Program-made: the position numbers and the translations under genes | Shown here: piece by piece, positions 1 through 7,536 of the stretch | Layout of the letters: each line of letters starts with the position of its first letter | How positions within the stretch are numbered: the stretch's first letter is position 1 | Source of the DNA: CAVONV01 sp963697355 | Lineage (GTDB): Bacteria; Acidobacteriota; Vicinamibacteria; Marinacidobacterales; DATDRI01 | Length of the DNA stretch: 64,000 nt | Direction: 5' to 3' | Assembly: GCA_963697355.1 (NCBI GenBank) | Contig: CAVONV010000002.1 | Location: forward strand, 254,680 to 318,679 | Notes under the pieces: model-generated | The model's input: only the letters and a program-made list of their open reading frames with translations | The model's database searches: none | Told to the model about the DNA's origin: nothing

Positions 1-2
1 TT

Positions 3-662
3 TTTGACGGTGGTTTTTTTGTCGTATTGCCGGCAGCTGGTGACCGTCGCAAAGTGTTAGCTTACCAGGCGTGTCCCGGTGAAGTTGCAGTGACCGATGG
101 CTACGGGAATCCATTGAGAGGATTGGAAGGGGAGCTGCTAAGTCATAGCGTGGATTTCGTTTCCAATACACCGCTCACACCAGGTCCGTTACCCATGCGG
201 CGCCTTTCGAACTGCTTGAATATCAACTACAACGGTTTCAAAAAAGTGATTGGATTCACTGGTGGCAGGGTCACTGGTCATTTGGACGGTCCGGTGCCCG
301 ACCTGATGAAAGCTCTACACGCGAAGGCGATAGATGCAGGGGCACCACATGCTGGACTCCAAGCGTTCAAGGATTTTCACGGAATCAATCACGATCAACA
401 CGATCAATCCTATGTCAATGACGGCGTCGTCGAGGCCTTCATGAACACCCAGGACACCCGTTGGTGGGTTCCAGGCTACCGAATCGAGGTAGAATTGGAT
501 TTCAACGGCCTAGATTGTCGAGTCAACGGTCAAGTACCGAACAACGCACTGGCCGATAATCTTCGGATTGAGTTTCCCATCGACACGAAGGACTGCCACA
601 CGGGAATTCCCCATTACGAGCACAACAACCCCCATGTCCTGGAGCAGCCGCCGACGATTTGA
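3..662 (+). CDS. Hypothetical protein, 5' end outside window
   Basis: The frame is open from the window edge and ends at 660-662. A TTG at 27 could start a 211-residue product, but the gene more likely begins upstream. The protein is soluble-looking, rich in His, Asn and Asp in its second half (an HDQHDQ motif, and a C-terminus with HYEHNNPH), with no membrane segment. I do not recognise a family. No plausible competing frame of the same length exists here, so it is probably real. Confidence 0.5.
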   Translation, partial: FDGGFFVVLPAAGDRRKVLAYQACPGEVAVTDGYGNPLRGLEGELLSHSVDFVSNTPLTPGPLPMRRLSNCLNINYNGFKKVIGFTGGRVTGHLDGPVPDLMKALHAKAIDAGAPHAGLQAFKDFHGINHDQHDQSYVNDGVVEAFMNTQDTRWWVPGYRIEVELDFNGLDCRVNGQVPNNALADNLRIEFPIDTKDCHTGIPHYEHNNPHVLEQPPTI

Positions 663-800
663 GCTGAGGGTCCAAGATAGAGTTTCCGTCATCCCAGGCG
701 GAACGGTCTGCGGATTGACACCTCGGAGTCTGTTTGCTATCAAGAGGTGTTACCCAATCTCCTTTCTTGTGTTGCAGCTCCGTATCCAATGGGACGAACA

Positions 801-2408
801 ATGAGCTTCTGCTTACGATATGTGTTCGTAGTCTTTGGCGTTTTCTTGCTCCTGGCCCCACCGATCCACGCGGCCGGTGAGGTCCGCTTCGTCGAAGCCG
901 ATGTCGATCTCCGTCCCGACGGCTCGGCTGTTCTCGCCTACACCGTTCAATGGGGGGTGCTCTCCGGCGAGCTCCACGGTTTCTATTTCGAGCCCCAAGA
1001 CCGCCTGCCGTTGGGTATGGCTATCGATGACTCCTACGCCGTCGATTCCCAGGGGAACCGATACCGACTCTCCATCCGTAACGTCGGCGGTCGAAAGTGG
1101 GACATCATCTTGGCCGATGGCCAAGGCGTGGGCTCGGGGACGGTCACTTATGTTTTTCCCATCGCGACTCACTTTGCTCAGGCGGGATATGTCGCGCCCA
1201 CCACGGCCGATGACGGTCGGGAGCTCGTGGTCTTCAACTGGTCTCCCGTCGAGTGGGACGAGGCATCGAATCAAGAGCATTACACGTTGAAGCTGCTGAC
1301 ACCTTATCAGCTTCCGGCCAACGTGGATCCGCGCCAGCATGTGCTCGATAACGATCTCGTTCTCACCGAGCGCTTTGTCAACGAGCAGTACCTCGTCGAC
1401 TATCAACGGGGACCCAATGACCGTCTGCTTCTGGTCTTTCACAAGGAGCAGCCCGGCAATCGGTACCACATGCGGACGCAGATCTACCTTCCGGCGGATT
1501 GGTTCAACTTGACCCAGGTGGAAAGGGAGTGGACCGCCACTTCGGAGCCCGCCCCGCAGTCGCGCGGCCCTTTGGGAGTGAAGCGTTCGCTGCTTCTCAT
1601 GATACTGGGCCCTTTGGCACTTCTTGCCCTCTTTTTTGCCGTTGTGGCGGGAAAGCAGCGGTCGATGGTCAAGGCGCATCAGGGACTCGAAGCCATCCGA
1701 TGGGAGAACCTGGATTGGACTCCTCCCAAGCTCTTACTGTCGAGTCTCCGAAAGGCCGGCAAAGTCTGTGAGGATCTGACTCCCTTCGAGGCCGCTTTCT
1801 ATCTCGGTATACCGTTCAAGCGCATCGTGAGCGCCATGTTGAACTCCATGGTTCTCGAAGGTTTCCTCGAAGTGGTTTCCCGCTCTCCTCTTCAAGCCAA
1901 GCTCGTCGCGACACCAGATACGAGCAAGCTCTCGGAGTATGAGCAGCTCTTCTACAACTCCATGGCAGATGACGGCCGTTTGTCTCAGTCCGAGCTCGAG
2001 GAGGTGATGAATCTTGCGGTCACCAAGATTCAAGCTAAAGCCTGGGATTGTGACGTGGAAGCCACCAAAGCCTATTACGAAAAACGGATCGGGGATCTGG
2101 AAGAGCAGGAACTGGGCCAACGGCGTACCGACGCCACGGACGATCGCTGGTACTGGTGGTACCACAACCACCACCCTTACTACCGCCAACCGTATGAACA
2201 TGACCGCAATCCGTTCCTGCACGAGACCGACATTCCCCTGACCACAGACCACGTCATTCGAGGACCCATCGATACCGACCTCGTTTTGAACATGAACGTC
2301 TGTCACGATGCCTGTCACTCCGCCTGTCATTCGGCTTGCCACTCCGCATGTCATTCGGCCTGTCACTCGGCCTGTCATTCCGCTTGTGTCAGTGGAGGAT
2401 CACACTGA
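801..2408 (+). CDS. Membrane protein with C-terminal Cys-His-Ser-Ala repeat tail
   Basis: 535 residues. A signal peptide (about residues 1-25, ending PPIHAAGE) is followed by a beta-rich ectodomain, one membrane segment at about 263-285, and a cytosolic region with a helical/winged-helix look. A His/Tyr/Trp-rich stretch follows, then a tail with eight cysteines exactly four residues apart (Cys501 to Cys529). The order resembles DUF2207-type membrane proteins, which often end in a low-complexity tail. ATG 801 is chosen because it starts the signal peptide and has GGGA six bases upstream; ATG 789 and GTG 747 are in frame. The stop overlaps the next gene's ATG, so it is translationally coupled to a radical SAM enzyme. 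I infer that the CXXX tail is the substrate of that enzyme. Confidence 0.8.
   Translation: MSFCLRYVFVVFGVFLLLAPPIHAAGEVRFVEADVDLRPDGSAVLAYTVQWGVLSGELHGFYFEPQDRLPLGMAIDDSYAVDSQGNRYRLSIRNVGGRKWDIILADGQGVGSGTVTYVFPIATHFAQAGYVAPTTADDGRELVVFNWSPVEWDEASNQEHYTLKLLTPYQLPANVDPRQHVLDNDLVLTERFVNEQYLVDYQRGPNDRLLLVFHKEQPGNRYHMRTQIYLPADWFNLTQVEREWTATSEPAPQSRGPLGVKRSLLLMILGPLALLALFFAVVAGKQRSMVKAHQGLEAIRWENLDWTPPKLLLSSLRKAGKVCEDLTPFEAAFYLGIPFKRIVSAMLNSMVLEGFLEVVSRSPLQAKLVATPDTSKLSEYEQLFYNSMADDGRLSQSELEEVMNLAVTKIQAKAWDCDVEATKAYYEKRIGDLEEQELGQRRTDATDDRWYWWYHNHHPYYRQPYEHDRNPFLHETDIPLTTDHVIRGPIDTDLVLNMNVCHDACHSACHSACHSACHSACHSACHSACVSGGSH
2301..2396 (+). repeat. 12-bp coding tandem repeat for the CHSA tail
   Basis: Seven consecutive 12-base units encode Cys-His-(Asp/Ser)-Ala, followed by a final Cys-Val-Ser-Gly. 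Third positions vary between units (TGT/TGC, CAC/CAT, TCC/TCG, GCC/GCT/GCA). The peptide is therefore conserved while the DNA has diverged, so this is not a recent slippage product. Confidence 0.9.
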
Positions 2409-3727
2409 TGGCGGAGCTCGGCTGGGTGGATACGTGGATTGCGAACGTCCGACCCTACATATTTGTTCGACTCGAGGACAACCTGCTCATCAAACGCCCC
2501 AACCAAGCACAGAAGCTGAACGGGCAGGGGGCGATGATGTTAAAAGAGCTCGTTGACGGAAAGACCATCGCTGCCCTGCTCGATGCCGTGGGCCGGGATC
2601 CCGTCAAGGTGCGTGACATTGGCCTCTTCCTCTACGACGTCAAGCGCTGGCTCGAAAACGACCTCAACGACTTGAACCGCACTTCCGGCACCGAAGTCGA
2701 GCCCTTTGCCATGCGCCTCTCCGACTTGCCTGTGCTTTCGGAGCTAGCGGTCACGTACCGCTGCAACTTGAAGTGCTCCTTTTGCTACGCCGGTTGCAAC
2801 TGTACGAGCAATCCAACGGGCGACGACCGGGAGATGACGAGCCAAGAGATTCGAAGCGTGCTCGACACCATCTTCCTGAAGGCGAAAGTTCCTTCGGTGA
2901 GCTTTACAGGTGGGGAGCCGACTCTCAGGCCGGAGCTGCCGGAGCTCATCGACTATGCTGCCAACCTGGGTTTCCGCGTCAACTTGATTACGAACGGTAC
3001 ATGCATGACTCCCTCACTTGCGAAGAGCCTAGTCGGTGCAGGACTCGCCTCCGCCCAAGTGAGTCTCGAAGGTGTGACCAAGCGAACGCACGAGCGGGTG
3101 ACCGCCGTCCTGGGATCCTTCGAGAAGACCATCGCCGGAGTCACGAACCTCAAATCTACGGGTATCCGCGTTCACACGAACACGACGATTAATCGTGACA
3201 ACCTGGAGGAGTGCGCGCAAATGCCGGCTTTCGTCAAAAACGTCCTGGGGCTCGAGCGGTTCAGCATGAACTTGATGATTCCAACGGGAAGTGCGGCATT
3301 GAACCAACGACTCGTCGTCCGGTATCAAGACCTCGGACCCCATCTCATGACGATTGCCAAAGCGGCAAAATCCGAAGACGTAGAGTTCATGTGGTACTCG
3401 CCCACGCCCATGTGCATGTTCAATCCCGTGGCACGAGGATTGGGAAACAAAGGCTGTAGTGCCTGCGATGGGCTCCTGTCCGTCGCAGCCAATGGAGATG
3501 TTCTACCCTGCTCCTCGTACGACGACCCGGTGGGGAATCTCCTCGAGCAAGACGTTCATAGCATCTGGACCTCGGCCAAGGCCCAACATTACCGCGACAA
3601 AGGTCTTGCCTATTCCTCTTGTCGCGATTGTGAGGAGTTTCATCTTTGCCACGGTGCCTGTCCACTTTATTGGCGTCACATGGGGTTCGGTGAGCTCGTT
3701 GCCCGAGAGGAGGACCAAGCCTCATGA
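2408..3727 (+). CDS. Radical SAM/SPASM protein with N-terminal PqqD-like (RRE) domain
   Basis: 439 residues. Residues about 10-85 look like a PqqD-type RiPP recognition element. The radical SAM core follows, with Cys119-X3-Cys123-X2-Cys126 for the [4Fe-4S]/SAM cluster and a GGEPT motif. The C-terminus (about 345-430) is a SPASM-type cysteine cluster region with CSAC, CSS and CRDCEEFHLCHGAC. ATG 2408 overlaps the upstream TGA (TGATG) and has GGAGG at 2394-2398, so it is preferred over an ATG 72 bases upstream inside the repeat tail. In known families, an RRE fused to rSAM/SPASM modifies a ribosomal peptide encoded nearby. The adjacent CXXX tail is the obvious candidate. The chemistry is unknown; thioether or other Cys/C-alpha links would be typical. 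Confidence 0.9.
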   Translation: MAELGWVDTWIANVRPYIFVRLEDNLLIKRPNQAQKLNGQGAMMLKELVDGKTIAALLDAVGRDPVKVRDIGLFLYDVKRWLENDLNDLNRTSGTEVEPFAMRLSDLPVLSELAVTYRCNLKCSFCYAGCNCTSNPTGDDREMTSQEIRSVLDTIFLKAKVPSVSFTGGEPTLRPELPELIDYAANLGFRVNLITNGTCMTPSLAKSLVGAGLASAQVSLEGVTKRTHERVTAVLGSFEKTIAGVTNLKSTGIRVHTNTTINRDNLEECAQMPAFVKNVLGLERFSMNLMIPTGSAALNQRLVVRYQDLGPHLMTIAKAAKSEDVEFMWYSPTPMCMFNPVARGLGNKGCSACDGLLSVAANGDVLPCSSYDDPVGNLLEQDVHSIWTSAKAQHYRDKGLAYSSCRDCEEFHLCHGACPLYWRHMGFGELVAREEDQAS

Positions 3728-4671
3728 TGTTGCCCGCGTCCGAAGAGCGCCCCATCGTCGTCTTCAAAATGTGGCCGTCTCTCGAATACAACAAGCGTCT
3801 GCTCACAAGCTTTGCCCTCATTGCGGCGGGAGTGATTCTCCAGGCGGTAACCCTATCGCTTTGGTGGGGACTTCCCCTCATCGTCATGGGGAATTTGTTG
3901 CTTCTCGTCAGCGGTTACGACAACCGCATCGATTTCAAGGGATACGACCCCAAGGCCGAATGGGAACGCGTCGAGAAAAGGAGGCTCGATGAGCTCATTC
4001 GGATGGACCAGAAGATCCGAAAATGGGACCGAAGTATCATCGACATCACCAACGCTGCCGGCGCAGTCGTCTTCCTTTTGACGGCGATCATCTTTGGATT
4101 AGCGGCGGTTTTTTTCAGAGGGTTGCCGCGTATCCTCGCCATCGACGCCATGGTCCTACTGCTTCCCCATTGGGTCACCGGCGTGCGCCGGGTTTTAACC
4201 CAGCCCAATTTGGTGACGAAGGTGAAATCTATTCGTCACGTTTTGGAATCCGGTGGGGAGCGACTGGGTAAACACCGCGTGGGCCTCCTGATGCTCCTAA
4301 AAGGTTCCGACGCCAAGATTCCCGATGACATCAAGTTCAAGGTCGATATCGAAGGACGCCACCCTGACTTCCTCGGTCTTTATGGACAAGTGGTTTTGAA
4401 TGAGGTTCAAGGAAGCTCTTATCCGTATTTCTACGTCGTCTTGGTGGCGCGTCAGGGTTTCGGCCTTGCCGATGCACAACTGAAGTACAAGAGCCCGCGA
4501 CGCATCATCTCCGAGATCAAGAATCAGGGCCAGGTGGAGGTACTCGTCATAAGGCAGAAGACCACGAAGAAATCCGGGTATCACACGAATCCTAAAATGT
4601 CCGCGCAGATCTTCTTGGAAGGTCTCGAGCTGGCGGAGCAGATTGCAGGTGGGGTCGCGAAGAGTCCGTGA
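3724..4671 (+). CDS. Multi-pass membrane protein of the rSAM operon
   Basis: 315 residues. It starts at ATG 3724, overlapping the rSAM stop (ATGA), so it belongs to the same operon. There are two hydrophobic hairpins, about residues 25-62 and 108-150, separated by a charged helix (YDPKAEWERVEKRRLDELIR). A soluble C-terminal domain of about 150 residues follows. No family recognised. Coupling to the membrane protein with the CXXX tail and to the rSAM enzyme suggests a membrane partner in assembly, transport or anchoring of the modified protein. That role is inference from position only. Confidence 0.75.
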   Translation: MMLPASEERPIVVFKMWPSLEYNKRLLTSFALIAAGVILQAVTLSLWWGLPLIVMGNLLLLVSGYDNRIDFKGYDPKAEWERVEKRRLDELIRMDQKIRKWDRSIIDITNAAGAVVFLLTAIIFGLAAVFFRGLPRILAIDAMVLLLPHWVTGVRRVLTQPNLVTKVKSIRHVLESGGERLGKHRVGLLMLLKGSDAKIPDDIKFKVDIEGRHPDFLGLYGQVVLNEVQGSSYPYFYVVLVARQGFGLADAQLKYKSPRRIISEIKNQGQVEVLVIRQKTTKKSGYHTNPKMSAQIFLEGLELAEQIAGGVAKSP

Positions 4672-4748
4672 GCCGACCTCAGGAGTCAACCCCGTCAAAC
4701 CCATAACGTCTATTCGTCGTCTCTTCGAGCGCCACCGTTTCGTGCGTC

Positions 4749-5018
4749 GTGTACGAGCGACTCCTGACGATTTCAGCCGAAAGCAATGAGATCTACCTGG
4801 AGCCGGTGCCATCGGCCTTTCAGGGAAAGAGTTTCACAGAAGCCTCCCGTATGCTCGATGAGACCAGGAGTACGGACAATCCCGTCCTGGCGCTCGGCGT
4901 CGTCCGTGACGGCCAGATTGTTATCAATCCCCGAAACGGTGCCTTCGATACATTCCGTAGCGGTGACCACCTCGTGATGATTGCCTGGGAGCAACCGGAG
5001 TTGGCAGGGCGCTTTTGA
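4749..5018 (+). pseudogene. Orphan TrkA-C (RCK_C) domain remnant
   Basis: 89 codons from a GTG. The sequence matches the pattern of the C-terminal ligand-binding domain of K+ channel or transporter regulators: IYLEPVPSAFQGKSF, then VLALGVVRDGQIVINP and GDHLVMIAW. The ion channel and Rossmann (TrkA-N) parts normally found upstream are absent, and the 77 bases before it show no continuation. It is most likely the 3' end left by a deletion. Confidence 0.6.
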
Positions 5019-5045
5019 AGGCAACGAGAGCACGTGCCGGATATC

Positions 5046-5076
5046 ATTATACCGGCAGGCCGGATTCCGGTATAAT
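5046..5076. promoter_or_regulatory. Inverted repeat with embedded -10 box
   Basis: Perfect 10-bp arms (ATTATACCGG and CCGGTATAAT) with an 11-bp spacer lie directly before an AbrB-type antitoxin gene. The right arm contains a consensus TATAAT ending eight bases before the ATG. This implies an autorepressed and possibly leaderless promoter. Confidence 0.6.
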
Positions 5077-5083
5077 AGATAAT

Positions 5084-5326
5084 ATGGAGCTAGTGAAGCT
5101 GGGTAGAAAGGGACAAGTTTCGATTCCTAAGAGTGTTCTCAAACGGTTGGGAATCGAAGGTGACGTGTTTATGCTGTTGGAGACGACTCCCGACGGTGGA
5201 ATACTGTTGCGACAAACGGGAGTCTACCCTTTGGAAATCTACAGTGACGAACGATTGAGGGAGTTCGAGCGAGAAGACCGTTTGTCCCGCGAAGAGGCTA
5301 GAAAGCTCGAGGCTCTAGTCGAATAG
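5084..5326 (+). CDS. AbrB/MazE-like antitoxin
   Basis: 80 residues. The N-terminal swapped-hairpin DNA-binding motif is visible (VKLGRKGQVSIPKSVLKRLGI), with an acidic/basic C-terminal helix (EREDRLSREEARKLEALVE) that would wrap the toxin. ATG 5084 is chosen because upstream codons overlap the palindromic operator. The PIN toxin starts three bases after its stop, so the pair is one operon. Expected role: neutralise the toxin and repress the operon. Confidence 0.8.
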   Translation: MELVKLGRKGQVSIPKSVLKRLGIEGDVFMLLETTPDGGILLRQTGVYPLEIYSDERLREFEREDRLSREEARKLEALVE

Positions 5327-5329
5327 CTG

Positions 5330-5746
5330 ATGCGCCTTTTTCTCGACGCGAATGTCCTCTTCAGTGCGGCGCACTCTCCCCACGGCCGAGCGAGAGCGCT
5401 TTTCACCCTTGCCCGGCTAAAACGATGCGACTTGTTCTCTTCTCCGCATGCCATCGAGGAAGCCAAGCGGAACCTCCAGTTGAAGTACCCAGATGACTCG
5501 GCTGAATTAGAGGAGCTCGTTTCGGTTTTGGTCGTTACTTCTGAAGCTAAGCCGGAGAGCGTCGTCTGGGCGACCGATCTGTCTTTGCCCTCTGAGGACG
5601 CTCCCATTCTGGCCGCAGCTGTTGAAGCAAAGGTCGATTTACTCGTGACCGGCGACCGGAAGCACTTTGGAACTATGTATGGGAAGTCCTGGCGAGGAGT
5701 GAAAGTCGTTTCTCCTGCGCAGGCCCTGGCCGAGTTCTTCAACTGA
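5330..5746 (+). CDS. PIN-domain toxin (VapC-like)
   Basis: 138 residues with the PIN nuclease pattern. It has an N-terminal LDANVLFSAA (first Asp), a middle acidic residue in SPHAIEEAKRNL, and C-terminal SEDAPILAAAVEAKVDLLVTGDRKHF with the remaining acidic residues. It would act as a Mg-dependent ribonuclease. Downstream of and tightly spaced to the AbrB-like antitoxin. All key residues appear present. Confidence 0.85.
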   Translation: MRLFLDANVLFSAAHSPHGRARALFTLARLKRCDLFSSPHAIEEAKRNLQLKYPDDSAELEELVSVLVVTSEAKPESVVWATDLSLPSEDAPILAAAVEAKVDLLVTGDRKHFGTMYGKSWRGVKVVSPAQALAEFFN

Positions 5747-5751
5747 AGGTC

Positions 5752-7404
5752 TTACGAACCGCTCCTCCGAAATGCGATTTTCCCGTCGATGATTGTGTAG
5801 ATGACTTCCGCACTTAGTAGCTCGTCGTCCGGGATCGTCATGATGTCCTTCGAGAACACCGTGATGTCGGCTAGCTTGCCGGGCGCGAGAGAGCCTTTGG
5901 TATCTTCCTCGAACGCTGCGTATGCCGGATGGGTCGTGTAGGACTGGAGTGCTTGCTCGCGGGTCATCTTCTGTTCGGGAAAGAAGACGTTGCCGTTGAC
6001 CATCTTGCGGGTCACCGAACAATAGAAATTGGCGATGGGGTCGATGTCTTCCACGGGAGGGTCGGTGCCGTTGACGACGATGGCTCCTGATTGAAAGAGC
6101 GTTTGGTACATGTATCCGCGCTCGCGGGTGCGTTCTTCGCCGAGTCGGTTCACGACCCAGGGGCCATCGGAAGTCGCGAAGACACCTCGAACGGAAGCGA
6201 TGACGCCGAGGCTCGCGAAACGAGGAAGGTCCTCGGGGTGGATGACCTGACAATGCTCGATCCTCCAGCGAGGGTCGTCATTTTCTGGATGCTTTGTGAA
6301 CTCTCCCTCATAGATGTTGAGGAGCTCTCGGGCCGCGCGGTCACCGATACCTTGGATGGCCATCTGATAGCCATGCTCCATGGCGAGCTCCGCTGAACGC
6401 CGAATGTCTTCAACCGGCGTGACGTTGAAGCCAACGGTGTCCGGCATGTCGCTGTAGGGCTCCAGGAGCCAGCCGCCGTGGACTCCCAGGGCTCCATCGA
6501 GCACCTTCTCTCCGATGGCCCGCACGGTGAGAAAATCGTTTCCGTAACCCACCATGCGGTATTGAGCTAGGTGCTTCTCGAGCTCCTCCGCCGGCTCCTG
6601 GATCGCCACCCACAAACGAATGGGTAGGTTGCCTTCTTCGGCCATCGTCTTCAGCAAATCGATCGTTTCGAACGACTCACCCATGTCGTGAAACGTCGTA
6701 ATCCCTTTCGAGATGGCTTCTGACGCCGCTAACTCGACATGTTTGCGAAGCTCCTTTTCGAATTGCTCCGGGCCACGTTGGGCGCGGTAGGCCGCCACGG
6801 CTTCTCGCACCGGATCCTGAGCGGTCTCCCGCAACATGCCGGTTGGATTCCCATCGGCATCGCGCACGATAGTTCCACCCGGTGGGTCCGGCGTGTCGCG
6901 AGTGAAACCGACGTGATGGAGCGCTTGCTCATTCACGAGAACGCCGTGCCCACTCACGTGGATCAGCATGACAGGATTCTGAGGACTGACGCTGCTCAGG
7001 TTATGGTGCGTCGGTAACCCTTCGACGTTGGGCACGGGAGGTGTCTCCCATTTGTCCTGGTGCCACCCGCGTCCCAAGATCCACTCGCCGGGTTCGGATC
7101 CTTCAGCGGCTTTCTCCACGAGGGCGACGATTTCACCCCAAGTTGCTGGGTGTCTGAGATCAAGCCCCATGAGGGACTCACCAAGACTCATGAAGTGTCC
7201 ATGCCCGTCGATGAGGCCCGGGACGGCAAGGCCTCCCTTTAAATCGATGATCTCCGTTGGCGGTCCGACGTACGCACCGATTTCTTGATTGCTACCCACG
7301 GCTAAAATACGCTCGTCTTTGACGGCCAACGCCTCGGCTTGTGGATTGTCTTCTTCCATCGTCAAGATCGTGCCGCCACGAAGCACTAGGTCCGCTTCCT
7401 GCAC
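5752..7404 (-). CDS. YtcJ-like amidohydrolase, signal peptide displaced by a frameshift
   Basis: 550 residues from GTG 7404. Amidohydrolase family 3 features: GLIDGHGHFMSLGE metal-binding motif, TFHDMGE, WRIEHCQ, and SDGPW near the end. Substrate unknown; such enzymes hydrolyse N-acyl or cyclic amide bonds. The true start is probably TTG 7480. From there another frame encodes a lipoprotein-like signal (LVFSCLIPLFCCSSA) preceded by a strong GGAGGG site. That frame runs into the enzyme's first codons one base out of register near 7400. So the enzyme is normally exported and lipidated, and the sequence shows a one-base frameshift here, either real or an error. Confidence 0.85.
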   Translation of the reverse strand: MQEADLVLRGGTILTMEEDNPQAEALAVKDERILAVGSNQEIGAYVGPPTEIIDLKGGLAVPGLIDGHGHFMSLGESLMGLDLRHPATWGEIVALVEKAAEGSEPGEWILGRGWHQDKWETPPVPNVEGLPTHHNLSSVSPQNPVMLIHVSGHGVLVNEQALHHVGFTRDTPDPPGGTIVRDADGNPTGMLRETAQDPVREAVAAYRAQRGPEQFEKELRKHVELAASEAISKGITTFHDMGESFETIDLLKTMAEEGNLPIRLWVAIQEPAEELEKHLAQYRMVGYGNDFLTVRAIGEKVLDGALGVHGGWLLEPYSDMPDTVGFNVTPVEDIRRSAELAMEHGYQMAIQGIGDRAARELLNIYEGEFTKHPENDDPRWRIEHCQVIHPEDLPRFASLGVIASVRGVFATSDGPWVVNRLGEERTRERGYMYQTLFQSGAIVVNGTDPPVEDIDPIANFYCSVTRKMVNGNVFFPEQKMTREQALQSYTTHPAYAAFEEDTKGSLAPGKLADITVFSKDIMTIPDDELLSAEVIYTIIDGKIAFRRSGS

Positions 7405-7503
7405 GAGCGGATGAGCAGCAGAAAAGTGGGATCAGACATGAAAACACTAAGAGATTGCGGAGAGACCGGGTCGACTTCAAGATCTCCCTCCACCGTCAAC
7501 GTC

Positions 7504-7526
7504 GGGGCCAGGCCAGGCCTGACCCC
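7504..7526. repeat. GGCC-type dispersed palindrome
   Basis: A 23-base imperfect palindrome, GGGGCCAGG...CCTGACCCC, in the 57-base gap between two minus-strand genes. Related palindromes occur at about 20973 and 24548. It could fold as a hairpin in the transcript. Confidence 0.5.
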
Positions 7527-7536
7527 GTGTCAACAT

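Noticed and set aside
2301..2396. CRISPR-like or random minisatellite
   Set aside because: It is in frame within a gene, with codon-level variation and fixed peptide, so it is a coding repeat.
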